From the NCBI RefSeq assembly GCF_050948215.1, contig NW_027488722.1, forward strand, positions 124,001 through 188,000: a stretch of DNA of 64,000 nt, written 5' to 3'. Shown piece by piece: positions 12,381 through 26,005 of this stretch; positions within the stretch are counted from its first letter, which is position 1; every line of letters starts with the position of its first letter. A program made the position numbers and the translations under genes. Source of the DNA: Halictus rubicundus (lineage: Eukaryota > Arthropoda > Insecta > Hymenoptera > Halictidae). The notes under the pieces were generated by a model. The model searched no databases. It had not been told where the DNA came from and was given only the letters and a program-made list of their open reading frames with translations.

Positions 12381-13510
12381 CGTCTCCTATCCTCTATCCT
12401 ATCCAATTCCCTATCCTATCCTCTATCCGATCCTATCCTGTATCCTATCATATCCTCTATCCTATAATATCATCTATTCTACCCTATTCTCTATCCTATC
12501 CTATCCTCTATTCTACCCTATTCTCTATCCTATCCTATCCTCTATCGTATAATATCATCTATCCTACACTATTCTCTATCCTAACCTATCCTCTATCCTA
12601 TCCTATCCTCTATCCTATCCTATCCACTATCCTATCCTATCCTCTATCCTATCCTATCCTCTATCCTATCCTATCCTCTATCCTATCCTATCCTCTATCC
12701 TATCCTATCCCCTATCCTATCCTATCCTCTATCCTATCCTATCCTCTATCCTGTCCTATCCTCTATCCTATCCTATCCTATCCTCTATCCTATCCTATCC
12801 TCTATCCTATCCTATCCTCTATCGTCTCATGTTCTCTATCCTATCCAATCACCTATCCTATCCTCTATCGTCTCCTATCCGCTATCCTATCCATTCCCCA
12901 GTCCTATCCTCTATCCGATGCTATCCTCTATCCTATCCTATCCTCTATCGTCTCCTATCCTCTATCATTTCCATACCCCTATCCTATCCTCTATCCTATA
13001 ATATCATCTATCCTATCCTATTCTCTATCCTATCTTATCCTCTATCCTATCATATCCTCTATCGTCTCCTATCCTCTATCCTATCCAATCCCGTGTCATA
13101 TCCTCTATCCGATCCTATCCTCTATCCTATCCTATCCTCTGTCCTATAATATCATCTATCCTATTCTATTCTCTATCTTATAATATCATCTATCCTATCC
13201 TATTCTCTATCCTATCCTATCCTCTATCCTATCCTATTCTCTATCCTATCCTATCCTCTATCCTATCCCATCCTCTATCCTATCCTAAACTCTATCCTCT
13301 ATCCTATCCTCTATCCTATCCTATCCCCTATCTTATCCTCGATCCGATTCTATCCTCTATCCTATCTTATCCTCTATCCTATAATATCATCTATCCTACA
13401 CTATTGTCTATCCTATCCTATCCTCTATCCTATCCTATCCTCTATCCTATCCTATCCTCTATACTATCCTATCCTCTATCCTATCCTATCCTCTATCCTA
13501 TCCTATCCTC
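12381..13510 (+). repeat. About 1-kb family A higher-order unit, copy c2
   Basis: This segment carries a recognisable chain: GTATCCTATCATATCC, two TTCTACCC units, CATGTTCTC at 12829, CTATCCGCTATCC, CATTCCCCAGTCC, CCGATGCTATCC, CTATCATTTCC, and CCCGTGTCATATCC at about 13090. The same chain occurs from about 590 (ATG at 808), 13570 (ATG at 13838) and 14965 (ATG at 15233). A private CATTTCCATACCCC near 12967 replaces CATTTCCATTCCCC of the other copies. Confidence 0.85.
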
Positions 13511-14904
13511 TATCGTCTCCTATCCTCTATCCTATCCAATCCCCTATCCTATCCTCTATCCGATCCTATCCTGTATCCTATCATATCCTCTATCCTATAA
13601 TATCATCTATTCTACCCTATTCTCTATCCTATCCTATCCTCTATCGTATAATATCATCTATCCTACACTATTCTCTATCCTATCCTATCCTCTATCCTAT
13701 CCTATCCTCTATCCTATCCTATCCTCTATCCTATCCTATCCTCTATCCTATCCTATCCTCTATCCTATCCTATCCTCTATCCTATCCTATCCTCTATCCT
13801 ATCCTATCCTCTATCCTATCCTATCCTCTATCGTCCCATGTTCTCTATCCTATCCAATCACCTATCCTATCCTCTATCGTCTCCTATCCGCTATCCTATC
13901 CATTCCCCAGTCCTATCCTCTATCCGATGCTATCCTCTATCCTATCCTATCCTCTATCGTCTCCTATCCTCTATCATTTCCATTCCCCTATCCTATCCTC
14001 TATCCTATAATATCATCTATCCTATCCTATTCTCTATCCTATCTTATCCTCTATCCTATCATATCCTCTATCGTCTCCTATCCTCTATCCTATCCAATCC
14101 CGTGTCATATCCTCTATCCGATCCTATCCTCTATCCTATCCTATCCTCTGTCCTATAATATCATCTATCCTATTCTATTCTCTATCTTATAATATCATCT
14201 ATCCTATCCTATTCTCTATCCTATCCTATCCTCTATCCTATCCTATCCTCTATCCTATCGTATCCTCTATCCTATCCTATCCTCTATCCTATCCTATCCT
14301 CTATCCTATAATATCATCTATCCGATCCTATACTCTATCCGTTCCTATCCTCTATCCTATCCTATCCTCTATCCTATAATATCATCTATTCTACCCTATT
14401 CTCTATCCTATCTTATCCTCTATCGTATAATATCATCTATCCTACACTATTCTCTATCCTATCCTATCCTCTATCCTATCCTATCCTCTATCCTATCCTA
14501 TCCTCTATCCTATCCTATCCTCTATCCTATCCTATCCTCTATCGTCTCCTGTCCTCTATCCTATCCAATCACCTATCCTAACCTCTATCCTCTATCCTAT
14601 CCATTCCCCTGTCCTATCCTCTATCCGATCCTATCCTCTATCCTATCCTATCCTCTATCCTATCCTATCCTCTATCCTATAATATCATACATCCTATCCT
14701 ATTCTCTATCCTATCCTATCCTCTATCATATCATATTCTCTATCGTCTCCTATCCTCTATCCTATCCTATCCCCTATCCTATCCTCGATCCGATCCTATC
14801 CTCTATCCTATCCTATCCTCTATCCTATCCTATCCTCTATCCTATCCTATCCTCTATACTATCCTATCCTCTATCCTATCAAATCCTCTATCCTATCCTA
14901 TCCT
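13511..14904 (+). repeat. About 1-kb family A higher-order unit, copy c3
   Basis: The same chain as in c2 is displaced by 1009 bp at the CATGTTCTC landmark (13838). Its private variant reads GTCCCATGTTCTC where the other copies read GTCTCATGTTCTC. After about 14210 it runs into CTATCCGTTCC and CATACATCC sequence that matches the left edge of the window (about 60-420). Confidence 0.85.
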
Positions 14905-17900
14905 CTATCGTCTCCTATCCTCTATCCTATCCAATCCCCTATCCTATCCTCTATCCGATCCTATCCTGTATCCTATCATATCCTCTATCCTATAATATCA
15001 TCTATTCTACCCTATTCTCTATCCTATCCTATCCTCTATCGTATAATATCATCTATCCTACACTATTCTCTATCCTATCCTATCCTCTATCCTATCCTAT
15101 CCTCTATCCTATCCTATCCTCTATCCTATCCTATCCTCTATCCTATCCTATCCTCTATCCTATCCTATCCTCTATCCTATCCTATCCTCTATCCTATCCT
15201 ATCCTCTATCCTATCCTATCCTCTATCGTCTCATGTTCTCTATCCTATCCAATCACCTATCCTATCCTCTATCGTCTCCTATCCGCTATCCTATCCATTC
15301 CCCAGTCCTATCCTCTATCCGATGCTATCCTCTATCCTATCCTATCCTCTATCGTCTCCTATCCTCTATCATTTCCATTCCCCTATCCTATCCTCTATCC
15401 TATAATATCATCTATCCTATCCTATTCTCTATCCTATCTTATCCTCTATCCTATCATATCCTCTATCGTCTCCTATCCTCTATCCTATCCAATCCCGTGT
15501 CATATCCTCTATCCGATCCTATCCTCTATCCTATCCTATCCTCTGTCCTATAATATCATCTATCCTATTCTATTCTCTATCTTATAATATCATCTATCCT
15601 ATCCTATTCTCTATCCTATCCTATCCTCTATCCTATCCTATTCTCTATCCTATCCTATCCTCTATCCTATCCTATCCTCTATCCTATCCTAAACTCTATC
15701 CTCTATCCTATCCTCTATCCTATCCTATCCCCTATCTTATCCTCGATCCGATTCTATCCTCTATCCTATCTTATCCTCTATCCTATAATATCATCTATCC
15801 TACACTATTCTCTATCCTATCCTATCCTCTATCCTATCCTATCCTCTATACTATCCTATCCTCTATCCTATCCTATCCTCTATCCTATCCTATCCTCTAT
15901 CGTCTCCTGTCCTCTGTCCTATCCAATCACCTATCCTATCCTATCCTCTATCCCATCCTATCCTCTATCCTATCCTATCCTCTATCCTATAATATCATCT
16001 ATCCTATCCTCTTCTCTATCCTATCCTATCCTCTATCCTATCCTATCCTCTATCCTATCCTATCCTCTATCCTATCCTATCCTCTATCCTATCGTATCCT
16101 CTATCCTATCCTATCCTCTATCCTATCCTATCCTCTATCCTATCCTATCCTCTATCCTATCCTATCCTCTATCCTATCCTATCCTCTATCCTATAATATC
16201 ATCTATCCGATCCTATCCTCTATCCGTTCCTATCCTCTATCCTATCCTATCCTCTATCCTATAATATCATCTATTCTACCCTATTCTCTATCCTATCTTA
16301 TCCTCTATCGTATAATATCATCTATCCTACACTATTCTCTATCCTATCCTATCCTCTATCCTATCCTATCCTCTATCCTATCCTATCCTATCCTCTATCG
16401 TCTCCTGTCCTCTATCCTATCCAATCACCTATCCTAACCTCTATCGTCTCCTATCCTCTATATTATCCATTCCCCTGTCCTATCCTCTATCCGATCCTAT
16501 CCTCTATCCTATCCTATCCTCTATCCTATCCTATCCTCTATCCTATCTTATCCTCTATCCTATAATATCATAAATCCTACACTATTCTCTATCCTATCCT
16601 ATCCTCTATCCTAACCTATCCTCTATCCTATCCTATCCTCTATACTATCCTATCCTCTATCCTATCCTATCCTCTATCCTATCCTATCCTCTATCCTATC
16701 CTATCCTCTATCCTATCCTATCCTCTATACTATCCTATCCTCTATCCTATCAAATCCTCTATCCTATCCTATCATCTATCGTCTCCTGTCCTCTATCCTA
16801 TCCAATCACCTATCCTACCCTCTATCGTCTCCAGTCCTCTATCCTATCCAATCACCTATCCTATCCTCTATCCTATAAAATCCCCTATCCATTCCCCTAT
16901 CCTATCCTCTATCCTATCCTATCCTCTATCCTATCCTATCCTATCCTCTATCCTATCCTATCCAATCCCCTATCCTATCCTCTATCCGATCCTATCCTCT
17001 ATCCTATCCTATCCTCTATCCTATAATATCATCTATCCTATCCTATCCTCTATCCTATCCTATCCTCTATCCTATCCTATCCTCTATCCTATCCTATCCT
17101 CTATACTATCCTATCCACTATCCTATCCTATCCTCTATCCTATCCTATCCTCTATCGTCTCCTGTCCTCTGTCCTATCCAATCACCTATCCTATCCTATC
17201 CTCTATCCTATCATATCCTCTATCGTCTCCTATCCTCTATCCTATCCAATCCCCTATCCTATCCTCTATCCGATCCTATCCTCTATCATATCCTATCCTC
17301 CATCCTATCATATCCTCTATCGTCTCCTGTCCTCTATCCTATCCAATCCCGTATCATATCCTCTATCCGATCCTATCCTCTATCCTATCCTATCCTCTAT
17401 CCTATCCTATCCTATCCTCTATCCTATCCTATCCAATCTCCTATCCTATCCTCTATCCTATCCTATCCTCTATCCTATCCTATCATCTATCGTCTCCTGT
17501 CCTCTGTCCTATCCAATCACCTATCCTATCCTGTCCTCTACCCCATCCTATCCTCTATCCTATCCTATCCTCTATCCTATAATATCATCTATCCTATCCT
17601 CTTCTCTATCCTATCCTATCCTCTATCCTATCCTATCCTCTATCCTATCCTATCCTCTATCCTATCCTATTCTCTATCCTATCCTATCCTCTATCGTCTC
17701 CGATCCTCTATCCTATCCAATCACCTATCCTAACCTCTAACGTCTCCTATCCTCTATCCTATCCATTCCCCTGTCCTATCCTCTATCCGATCCTATCCTC
17801 TATCCTATCCTATCCTCTATCCTATCCTCGATCCGATCCTATCCTCTATCCTATCTTATCCTCTATCCTATAATATCGTCAATCCTACACTATTCTCTAT

Positions 17901-18080
17901 CCTATCCTATCCTCTATCCTAACCTATCCTCTATCCTATCCTATCCTCTATACTATCGTATCCTCTATCCTATCCTATCCTCTATCCTATCCTATCCTCT
18001 ATCCTATCCTATCCTCTATCCTATCCTATCCTCTATACTATCCTATCCTCTATCCTATCCTATCCTCTATCCTATCCTAT
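14905..18080 (+). repeat. Family A block matching the window's first 4 kb
   Basis: The order of variants repeats that of about 531-4200 with an offset of 14.37-14.43 kb. The offset changes by 51 bp (three units) inside a canonical run between 531 and 808. Compared with the first copy, this one lacks about 390 bp around 17650-17700 (the CCGTTCC and TTCTACCC modules of 3330-3480) and about 120 bp near 17825. Private ATTATCCATTCC (about 16460) is shared with 2035. No gene is visible. Confidence 0.85.
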
Positions 18081-20100
18081 CCTCTATCGTCTCCTGTCCT
18101 CTATCCTATCCAATCACCTATCCTACCCTCTATCGTCTCCAGTCCTCTATCCTATCCAATCACCTATCCTATCCTCTATCCTATAAAATCCCCTATCCAT
18201 TCCCCTATCCTATCCTCTATCCTATCCTATCCTATCCTCTATCCTATCCTATCCAATCCCCTATCCTATCCTCTATCCGATCCTATCCTCTATCCTATCC
18301 TATCCTCTATCCTATAATATCATCTATCCTATCCTATCCTCTATCCTATCCTATCCTCTATCCTATCCTATCCTCTATACTATCCTACCCACTATCCTAT
18401 CCTATCCTCTATCCTATCCTATCCTCTATCGTCTCCTGTCCTCTGTCCTATCCAATCACCTATCCTATTCTATCCTCTATCCTATCATATCCTCTATCGT
18501 CTCCTATCCTCTATCCTATCCAATCCCCTATCCTATACTCTATCCGATCCTATCCTCTATCCTATCCTATCCTCCATCCTATCCTATCCTATCCTCTATC
18601 CTATCCTATCCAATCCCCTATCCTATCCTCTATCCGATCCTATCCTCTATCCTATCCTATCCTCTATCCTATAATATCATCTATCCTATCCTATCCTCTA
18701 TCCTATCCTATCCTCTATCCTATCCTATCCTCTATCCTATCCTATCCTCTATACTATCCTATCCACTATCCTATCCTATCCTCTATCCTATCCTATCCTC
18801 TATCGTCTCCTGTCCTCTGTCCTATCCAATCACCTATCCTATCCTATCCTCTATCCTATCATATCCTCTATCGTCTCCTATCCTCTATCCTATCCAATCC
18901 CCTATCCTATCCTCTATCCGATCCTATCCTCTATCCTATCCTATCCTCCATCCTATCATATCCTCTATCGTCTCCTGTCCTCTATCCTATCCAATCCCGT
19001 ATCATATCCTCTATCCGATCCTATCCTCTATCCTATCCTATCCTCTATCCTATAATATCATCTATCCTATCCTATTCTCTATCCTATCCTATCCTCTATC
19101 CTATCCTATCCTCTATCCTATCCTATCCTGTATCCTATAATATCATCTATCCTATACTATTCTCTATCCTATCCTATCCTCTATCATATCATATACTCTA
19201 TGGTCTCCTATCCTCTATCCTCTCCTATCCCCTATCCTATCCTCGATCCGATCCTATCCTCTATCCTATCTTATCCTCTATCCTATAATATCATCTATCC
19301 TACACTATTCTCTATCCTATCCTATCCTCTATCCTATCCTATCCTCTATCCTATCATATCCTCTATCGTCTCCTATTCTCTATCCTATCCTATCCTCTAT
19401 CCTATCCTATCCTCTATCCTATCCTATCCTCTATCCTATCCTATCCTCTATCCTATCCTATCCTCTATCCTATCCTCTATCCTATCCTATCCTATATCCT
19501 ATAATATCACCTATCCTATCCTATCCTCTATCCTATCATATCCTCTATCGTCTCCTATCCTCTATCCTATCCAATCCCCTATCCTATCCTCTATCCGATC
19601 CTATCCTCTATCCTATCCTATCCTCCATCCTATCATATCCTCTATCGTCTCCTGTCCTCTATCCTATCCAATCCCGTATCATATCCTCTATCCGATCCTA
19701 TCCTCTATCCTATCCTATCCTCTATCCTATAATATCATCTATCCTATCCTATTCTCTATCCCATCCTATCCTCGATCCGATCCTATCCTCTATCCTATCT
19801 TATCCTCTATCCTATAATATCATCTATCCTACACTATTCTCTGTCCTATCCTATCCTCTATCCTATCCTATCCTCTATCCTATCATATCCTCTATCGTTT
19901 CCTATTCTCTATCCTATCCTATCCTCTATCCTATCCTATCCTCTATCCTATCCTATCCTCTATCCTATCCTATCCTCTATCCTATCCTATCCTCTATCCT
20001 ATCCTCTATCCTATCCTATCCTATATCCTATAATATCATCTATCCTATCCTATTCTCTATCCTATCCTATCCTCTATCCTATCCTAAACTCTATCCTATC
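18081..20100 (+). repeat. About 3.26-kb-offset duplication, copy 1
   Basis: This family A segment shares rare variants with 21350-23400. It has ACTATCCTACCCAC near 18381 (copy 2 near 21645), CTATTCTATCCTC near 18473, CTATGGTCTCC at about 19199 (copy 2 at 22463), CTGTCCTATCC near 19841, and CTATCGTTTCC at about 19892. The offset is 3264 bp (192 x 17) at 19200 and 3298 bp at the CGTTTCC unit, so two extra 17-mers were gained in copy 2. Confidence 0.87.
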
Positions 20101-20532
20101 CTATCCTCTATCCTATAATATCATCTATCCTATCCTATTCTCTATCCTATAATATCATCTATCCTACCCTATTCTCTATCCTATCCTATCCTCTATACTA
20201 TCCTATCCTCTATCCAATCCTATCCTCTATCCTATCCTATCCTCTATCCTATCCTATCCTCTATCCTATCCTATCCTCTATACTATCCTATCCTCTATCC
20301 TATCCTATCCTCTATCCTATCCTATCCTCTATCGTCTCCTGTCCTCTATCCTATCCAATCACCTATCCTATCCTCTATCGTCTCCTATCCTCTATCCTAT
20401 AAAATCCCCTATCCATTCCCCTATCCTATCCTCTATCCTATCCTATCCTCTATCCTATCCTATCCTCTATCCTATCCTATCCTATCCTCTATCCTATATT
20501 ATCCTATCCTCTATCCTATCCTATCCAATCCC
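20101..20532 (+). repeat. Family A satellite before a B island
   Basis: This is canonical units with TAATATCATC, CTATCCAATCC, CCAATCAC (about 20355) and TATAAAATCCCC (20398) markers. It strongly resembles about 28250-28640, which has the same order of AAACTC, TAATATCATC, TACCC and CTATCCAATCC variants. It ends inside a CCAATCCCCTATCC unit that passes directly into family B. Confidence 0.82.
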
Positions 20533-20760
20533 CTATCCTGTCCTCTAACTTATCCTATCATCCATCCTATCCTATCCTCTATTCTATCCTATCCTCTATC
20601 CTATAATATCCTATATCCTATCCTATTCTCTATCCTATACTCTATCCTATCCTCTGTCCTATCCTATCCTCTATCCTATCCTATCCTCTATCCTCTATCC
20701 TATCCTATCCACTATCCTATCTACTCCCATATCATATCGTATCATCTATCCTATGCTATC
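20533..20760 (+). repeat. Short family B island inside family A
   Basis: About 230 bp carries B variants: GTCCTCTAACTTATCC, CATCCATCC, CTATAATATCCTATATCC, CTATCTACTCCCATATC and CATCTATCCTATGC. It matches about 9056-9375 with internal deletions, and 23760-23960 almost unit for unit. The right junction is within one unit: CTATGCTATCCTCTATC (B) continues as GTCTCCTGTCC (A) at about 20767. Confidence 0.85.
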
Positions 20761-23757
20761 CTCTATCGTCTCCTGTCCTCTGTCCTATCCAATCACCTAT
20801 CCTATCCTATCCTCTATCCTATCATATCCTCTATCGTCTCCTATCCTCTATCCTATCCAATCCCCTATCCTATCCTCTATCCGATCCTATCCTCTATCAT
20901 ATCCTATCCTCCATCCTATCATATCCTCTATCGTCTCCTGTCCTCTATCCTATCCAATCCCGTATCATATCCTCTATCCGATCCTATCCTCTATCCTATC
21001 CTATCCTCTATCCTATCCTATCCTATCCTCTATCCTATCCTATCCAATCTCCTATCCTATCCTCTATCCTATCCTATCCTCTATCCTATCCTATCATCTA
21101 TCGTCTCCTGTCCTCTGTCCTATCCAATCACCTATCCTATCCTGTCCTCTACCCCATCCTATCCTCTATCCTATCCTATCCTCTATCCTATAATATCATC
21201 TATCCTATCCTCTTCTCTATCCTATCCTATCCTCTATCCTATCCTATCCTCTATCCTATCCTATCCTCTATCCTATCCTATTCTCTATCCTATCCTATCC
21301 TCTATCGTCTCCGATCCTCTATCCTATCCAATCACCTATCCTAACCTCTATCGTCTCCTGTCCTCTATCCTATCCAATCACCTATCCTACCCTCTATCGT
21401 CTCCAGTCCTCTATCCTATCCAATCACCTATCCTATCCTCTATCCTATAAAATCCCCTATCCATTCCCCTATCCTATCCTCTATCCTATCCTATCCTATC
21501 CTCTATCCTATCCTATCCAATCCCCTATCCTATCCTCTATCCGATCCTATCCTCTATCCTATCCTATCCTCTATCCTATAATATCATCTATCCTATCCTA
21601 TCCTCTATCCTATCCTATCCTCTATCCTATCCTATCCTCTATACTATCCTACCCACCATCCTATCCTATCCTCTATCCTATCCTATCCTCTATCGTCTCC
21701 TGTCCTCTGTCCTATCCAATCACCTATCCTATTCTATCCTCTATCCTATCATATCCTCTATCGTCTCCTATCCTCTATCCTATCCAATCCCCTATCCTAT
21801 CCTCTATCCGATCCTATCCTCTATCCTATCCTATCCTCCATCCTATCCTATCCTATCCTCTATCCTATCCTATCCAATCCCCTATCCTATCCTCTATCCG
21901 ATCCTATCCTCTATCCTATCCTATCCTCTATCCTATAATATCATCTATCCTATCCTATCCTCTATCCTATCCTATCCTCTATCCTATCCTATCCTCTATC
22001 CTATCCTATCCTCTATACTATCCTATCCACTATCCTATCCTATCCTCTATCCTATCCTATCCTCTATCGTCTCCTGTCCTCTGTCCTATCCAATCACCTA
22101 TCCTATCCTATCCTCTATCCTATCATATCCTCTATCGTCTCCTATCCTCTATCCTATCCAATCCCCTATCCTATCCTCTATCCGATCCTATCCTCTATCC
22201 TATCCTATCCTCCATCCTATCATATCCTCTATCGTCTCCTGTCCTCTATCCTATCCAATCCCGTATCATATCCTCTATCCGATCCTATCCTCTATCCTAT
22301 CCTATCCTCTATCCTATAATATCATCTATCCTATCCTATTCTCTATCCTATCCTATCCTCTATCCTATCCTATCCTCTATCCTATCCTATCCTGTATCCT
22401 ATAATATCATCTATCCTATACTATTCTCTATCCTATCCTATCCTCTATCATATCATATACTCTATGGTCTCCTATCCTCTATCCTCTCCTATCCCCTATC
22501 CTATCCTCGATCCGATCCTATCCTCTATCCTATCTTATCCTCTATCCTATAATATCATCTATCCTACACTATTCTCTATCCTATCCTATCCTCTATCCTA
22601 TCCTATCCTCTATCCTATCCTATCCTCTATCCTATCATATCCTCTATCGTCTCCTATTCTCTATCCTATCCTATCCTCTATCCTATCCTATCCTCTATCC
22701 TATCCTATCCTCTATCCTATCCTATCCTCTATCCTATCCTATCCTCTATCCTATCCTATCCTCTATCCTATCCTCTATCCTATCCTATCCTATATCCTAT
22801 AATATCACCTATCCTATCCTATCCTCTATCCTATCATATCCTCTATCGTCTCCTATCCTCTATCCTATCCAATCCCCTATCCTATCCTCTATCCGATCCT
22901 ATCCTCTATCCTATCCTATCCTCCATCCTATCATATCCTCTATCGTCTCCTGTCCTCTATCCTATCCAATCCCGTATCATATCCTCTATCCGATCCTATC
23001 CTCTATCCTATCCTATCCTCTATCCTATAATATCATCTATCCTATCCTATTCTCTATCCCATCCTATCCTCGATCCGATCCTATCCTCTATCCTATCTTA
23101 TCCTCTATCCTATAATATCATCTATCCTACACTATTCTCTGTCCTATCCTATCCTCTATCCTATCCTATCCTCTATCCTATCATATCCTCTATCGTTTCC
23201 TATTCTCTATCCTATCCTATCCTCTATCCTATCCTATCCTCTATCCTATCCTATCCTCTATCCTATCCTATCCTCTATCCTATCCTATCCTCTATCCTAT
23301 CCTCTATCCTATCCTATCCTATATCCTATAATATCATCTATCCTATCCTATTCTCTATCCTATCCTATCCTCTATCCTATCCTAAACTCTATCCTATCCT
23401 ATCCTCTATCCTATCCTATCCTCTATCGTCTCCTGTCCTCTGTCCTATCCAATCACCTATCCTATCCTATCCTCTATCCTATCATATCCTCTATCGTCTC
23501 CTATCCTCTATCCTATCCAATCCCCTATCCTATCCTCTATCCGATCCTATCCTCTATCCTATCCTATCCTCCATCCTATCATATCCTCTATCGTCTCCTG
23601 TCCTCTATCCTATCCAATCCCGTATCATATCCTCTATCCGATCCTATCCTCTATCCTCTCCTATCCCCTATCCTATCCTCGATCCGATCCTATCCTCTAT
23701 CCTATCTTATCCTCTATCCTATAATATCATCTATCCTACACTATTCTCTATCCTATC
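20761..23757 (+). repeat. Family A block 3, including the 3.26-kb-offset copy 2
   Basis: The first part (20761-21330) repeats about 17157-17730, including GTCCTCTACCCC and GTCTCCGATCC variants. From about 21350 to 23400 it is copy 2 of the 18.1-20.1 kb segment. It then shows CCAATCCCG, CTCCTATCCCC and CTCGATCC units and ends abruptly at about 23757, where CACTATTCTC units give way to B-type CATCCATCC. Confidence 0.86.
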
Positions 23758-26005
23758 CTATCATCCATCCTATCCTATCCTCTATTCTATCCTATCCTCT
23801 ATCCTATAATATCCTATATCCTATCCTATTCTCTATCCTATACTCTATCCTATCCTCTGTCCTATCCTATCCTCTATCCTATCCTATCCTCTATCCTCTA
23901 TCCTATCCTATCCACTATCCTATCTACTCCCATATCATATCGTATCATCTATCCTATGCTATCCTCTATCCTATACTACCCTCTATGCTATCCTATCCTC
24001 TGTCCTATGCTATCCTCCATCATATCCTATCATCCATCGCATCCTCTATCGTCTATGTTATAATATCCTCTATACTATCCTATACTCTGTCATATCCTAT
24101 CATCCATTCAGCCTATCCTCTATCCTATCCTACCCTCTATCATATCCTATCATCCATCCTATCCTCTCCTCTATCCTATCCTACCCTCTATCCTATCCTA
24201 TCCTCTATCCTATCCTATCCTCTATCCTATCCTATCCTATATCCTATCCTATCCTAGATCCTATCCTATCCTCTATCCTATAATATCCTCTACCCTATCG
24301 TATCCTCTATCCTATCCTATCCTCTATCCTATCCTATCCTCTATCCTATCCTTTCCTCTATCCTATCCTTTCCTCTATCCTATCCTATCCTCTATCCTAT
24401 CCTATCCTCTATCCTTTCCTATCCTCTATCCTATCCTATTCTCCATCCTACCCTATCCTGTATCATATCGTATCCTGTATCCTATCCTATCCTATATCCT
24501 ATCCTATCCTACATCCTACCCTATCCTCTATCATATCGTATCCTCTATCCTATCCTATCCTCTATCCTATAATATCCTATATCCTATCCTATTATCTATC
24601 CTATATCTTATCCTATTCTCTATCCAATCATATACTCTGTACTATCCTATCCTCTGTCATATCCTATCATCCATCCTATCCTATCCTCTATCCTATCTTA
24701 TCCTCTATCCTATCCTATCCTCCATCCCCTATCCTATACTCTATCCTATCCTATCCTCTATCCTATCCTATCCTCTATCCCATCCTCTCCTCTATCCTAT
24801 CCTATCCAATATAATATCCTATTATCCATCCTATCCTCTATCCTATCCTATCCTCTATCCTATAATATCCTATATCCTATCCTATTCTCTATCCTATATC
24901 ATATATTATTCTCTATCCTATATCCTATACTATTCTGTATCCTATCCTATACTCTATACTATCCTATCCTCTATCCTATCCTATCCTGCATCCTCTATAC
25001 TATACTCTATCCTATCCTCTATCCTTTCCTATCCTCTATCCTATCCTATCCTCCATCCTACCCTATCCTCTATCATATCGTATCCTCTATCCTATCCTAT
25101 CCTCTATCCTATCCTATCCTCCATCCTACCCTATCCTCTATCATATCGTATCCTCTATCCTATACTACCCTCTATCCTATCCTATCCTCTATCATATCCT
25201 ATCCTCTATCCTATCCTATCCTCTATCATATACTATCATGCATCGCATCCTCTATCGTCTATCCCATCCTATCCTCTATCCTATCCTATCCTCAATCCTA
25301 CCCTATCCTGTATCATATCGTATCCTCTATCCTATCCTATCCTCTATCCTATCCTATCCTCTATCATATCTTATTATCCTTCCAATCCTCTATCGGCTAA
25401 CCTATCCTATCCTCTATCCTATCCTATCCTATCCTTTATCCTATCTTATCCTCTATCCTATCCTATCCTCCATCCTCTATCCTATACTCTATCCTGCCCT
25501 CTATTCTATCCTATCCTCTATCCTATCCTATCCTCTATTCTATCCTATCCTCTATCCTATCCTATCATCAATCCTATCCTATCCTCTATCCTATCCTATC
25601 CTCCATCCTACCCTATCCTCTCTCATATTGTATCCTCTATCCTATCCTATCCTCTATTATCTATCCTATCTATCTATCCCAATCCTATCCTATTCTCTAT
25701 CCAATCCTATACTCTATACTATCCTATCCTCTGTCATATCCTGTCATCCATCCTATCCTATCCTCTATCCTAGCTTATCCTCTATCATATCCTATCATCC
25801 ATCCTATCCTATCCTCTATCCTATCCTATCCTCCATCCTCTATCCTATACTCTACCCTATACTCTATTGTATCCTATCCTCTATCCTATCCTATACTCTA
25901 TTCTATCCTATCCTCTATCCTATCCTATCCTATCCTCTATCCTATCCTATCCTCAATCCTATCCTATCCTTTCCTCTATCCTATCCTATCCTCCATCCTA
26001 TCCTC
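23758..26005 (+). repeat. Family B satellite, second large zone, first part
   Basis: The opening repeats 9060-9600, including CTATGTTAT and CATTCAGC at about 24113. Then come CATATCATATATTATTC (as near 8695), CATGCATCGCATCC at about 25237, a CTATCGGCTAACC unit near 25390, and a CTATTATC/TATCTATCTATC unit at about 25654. The array is irregular, with many 12-bp units and frequent CCATCC and CTCCATCCTC variants. No gene is visible. Confidence 0.82.
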
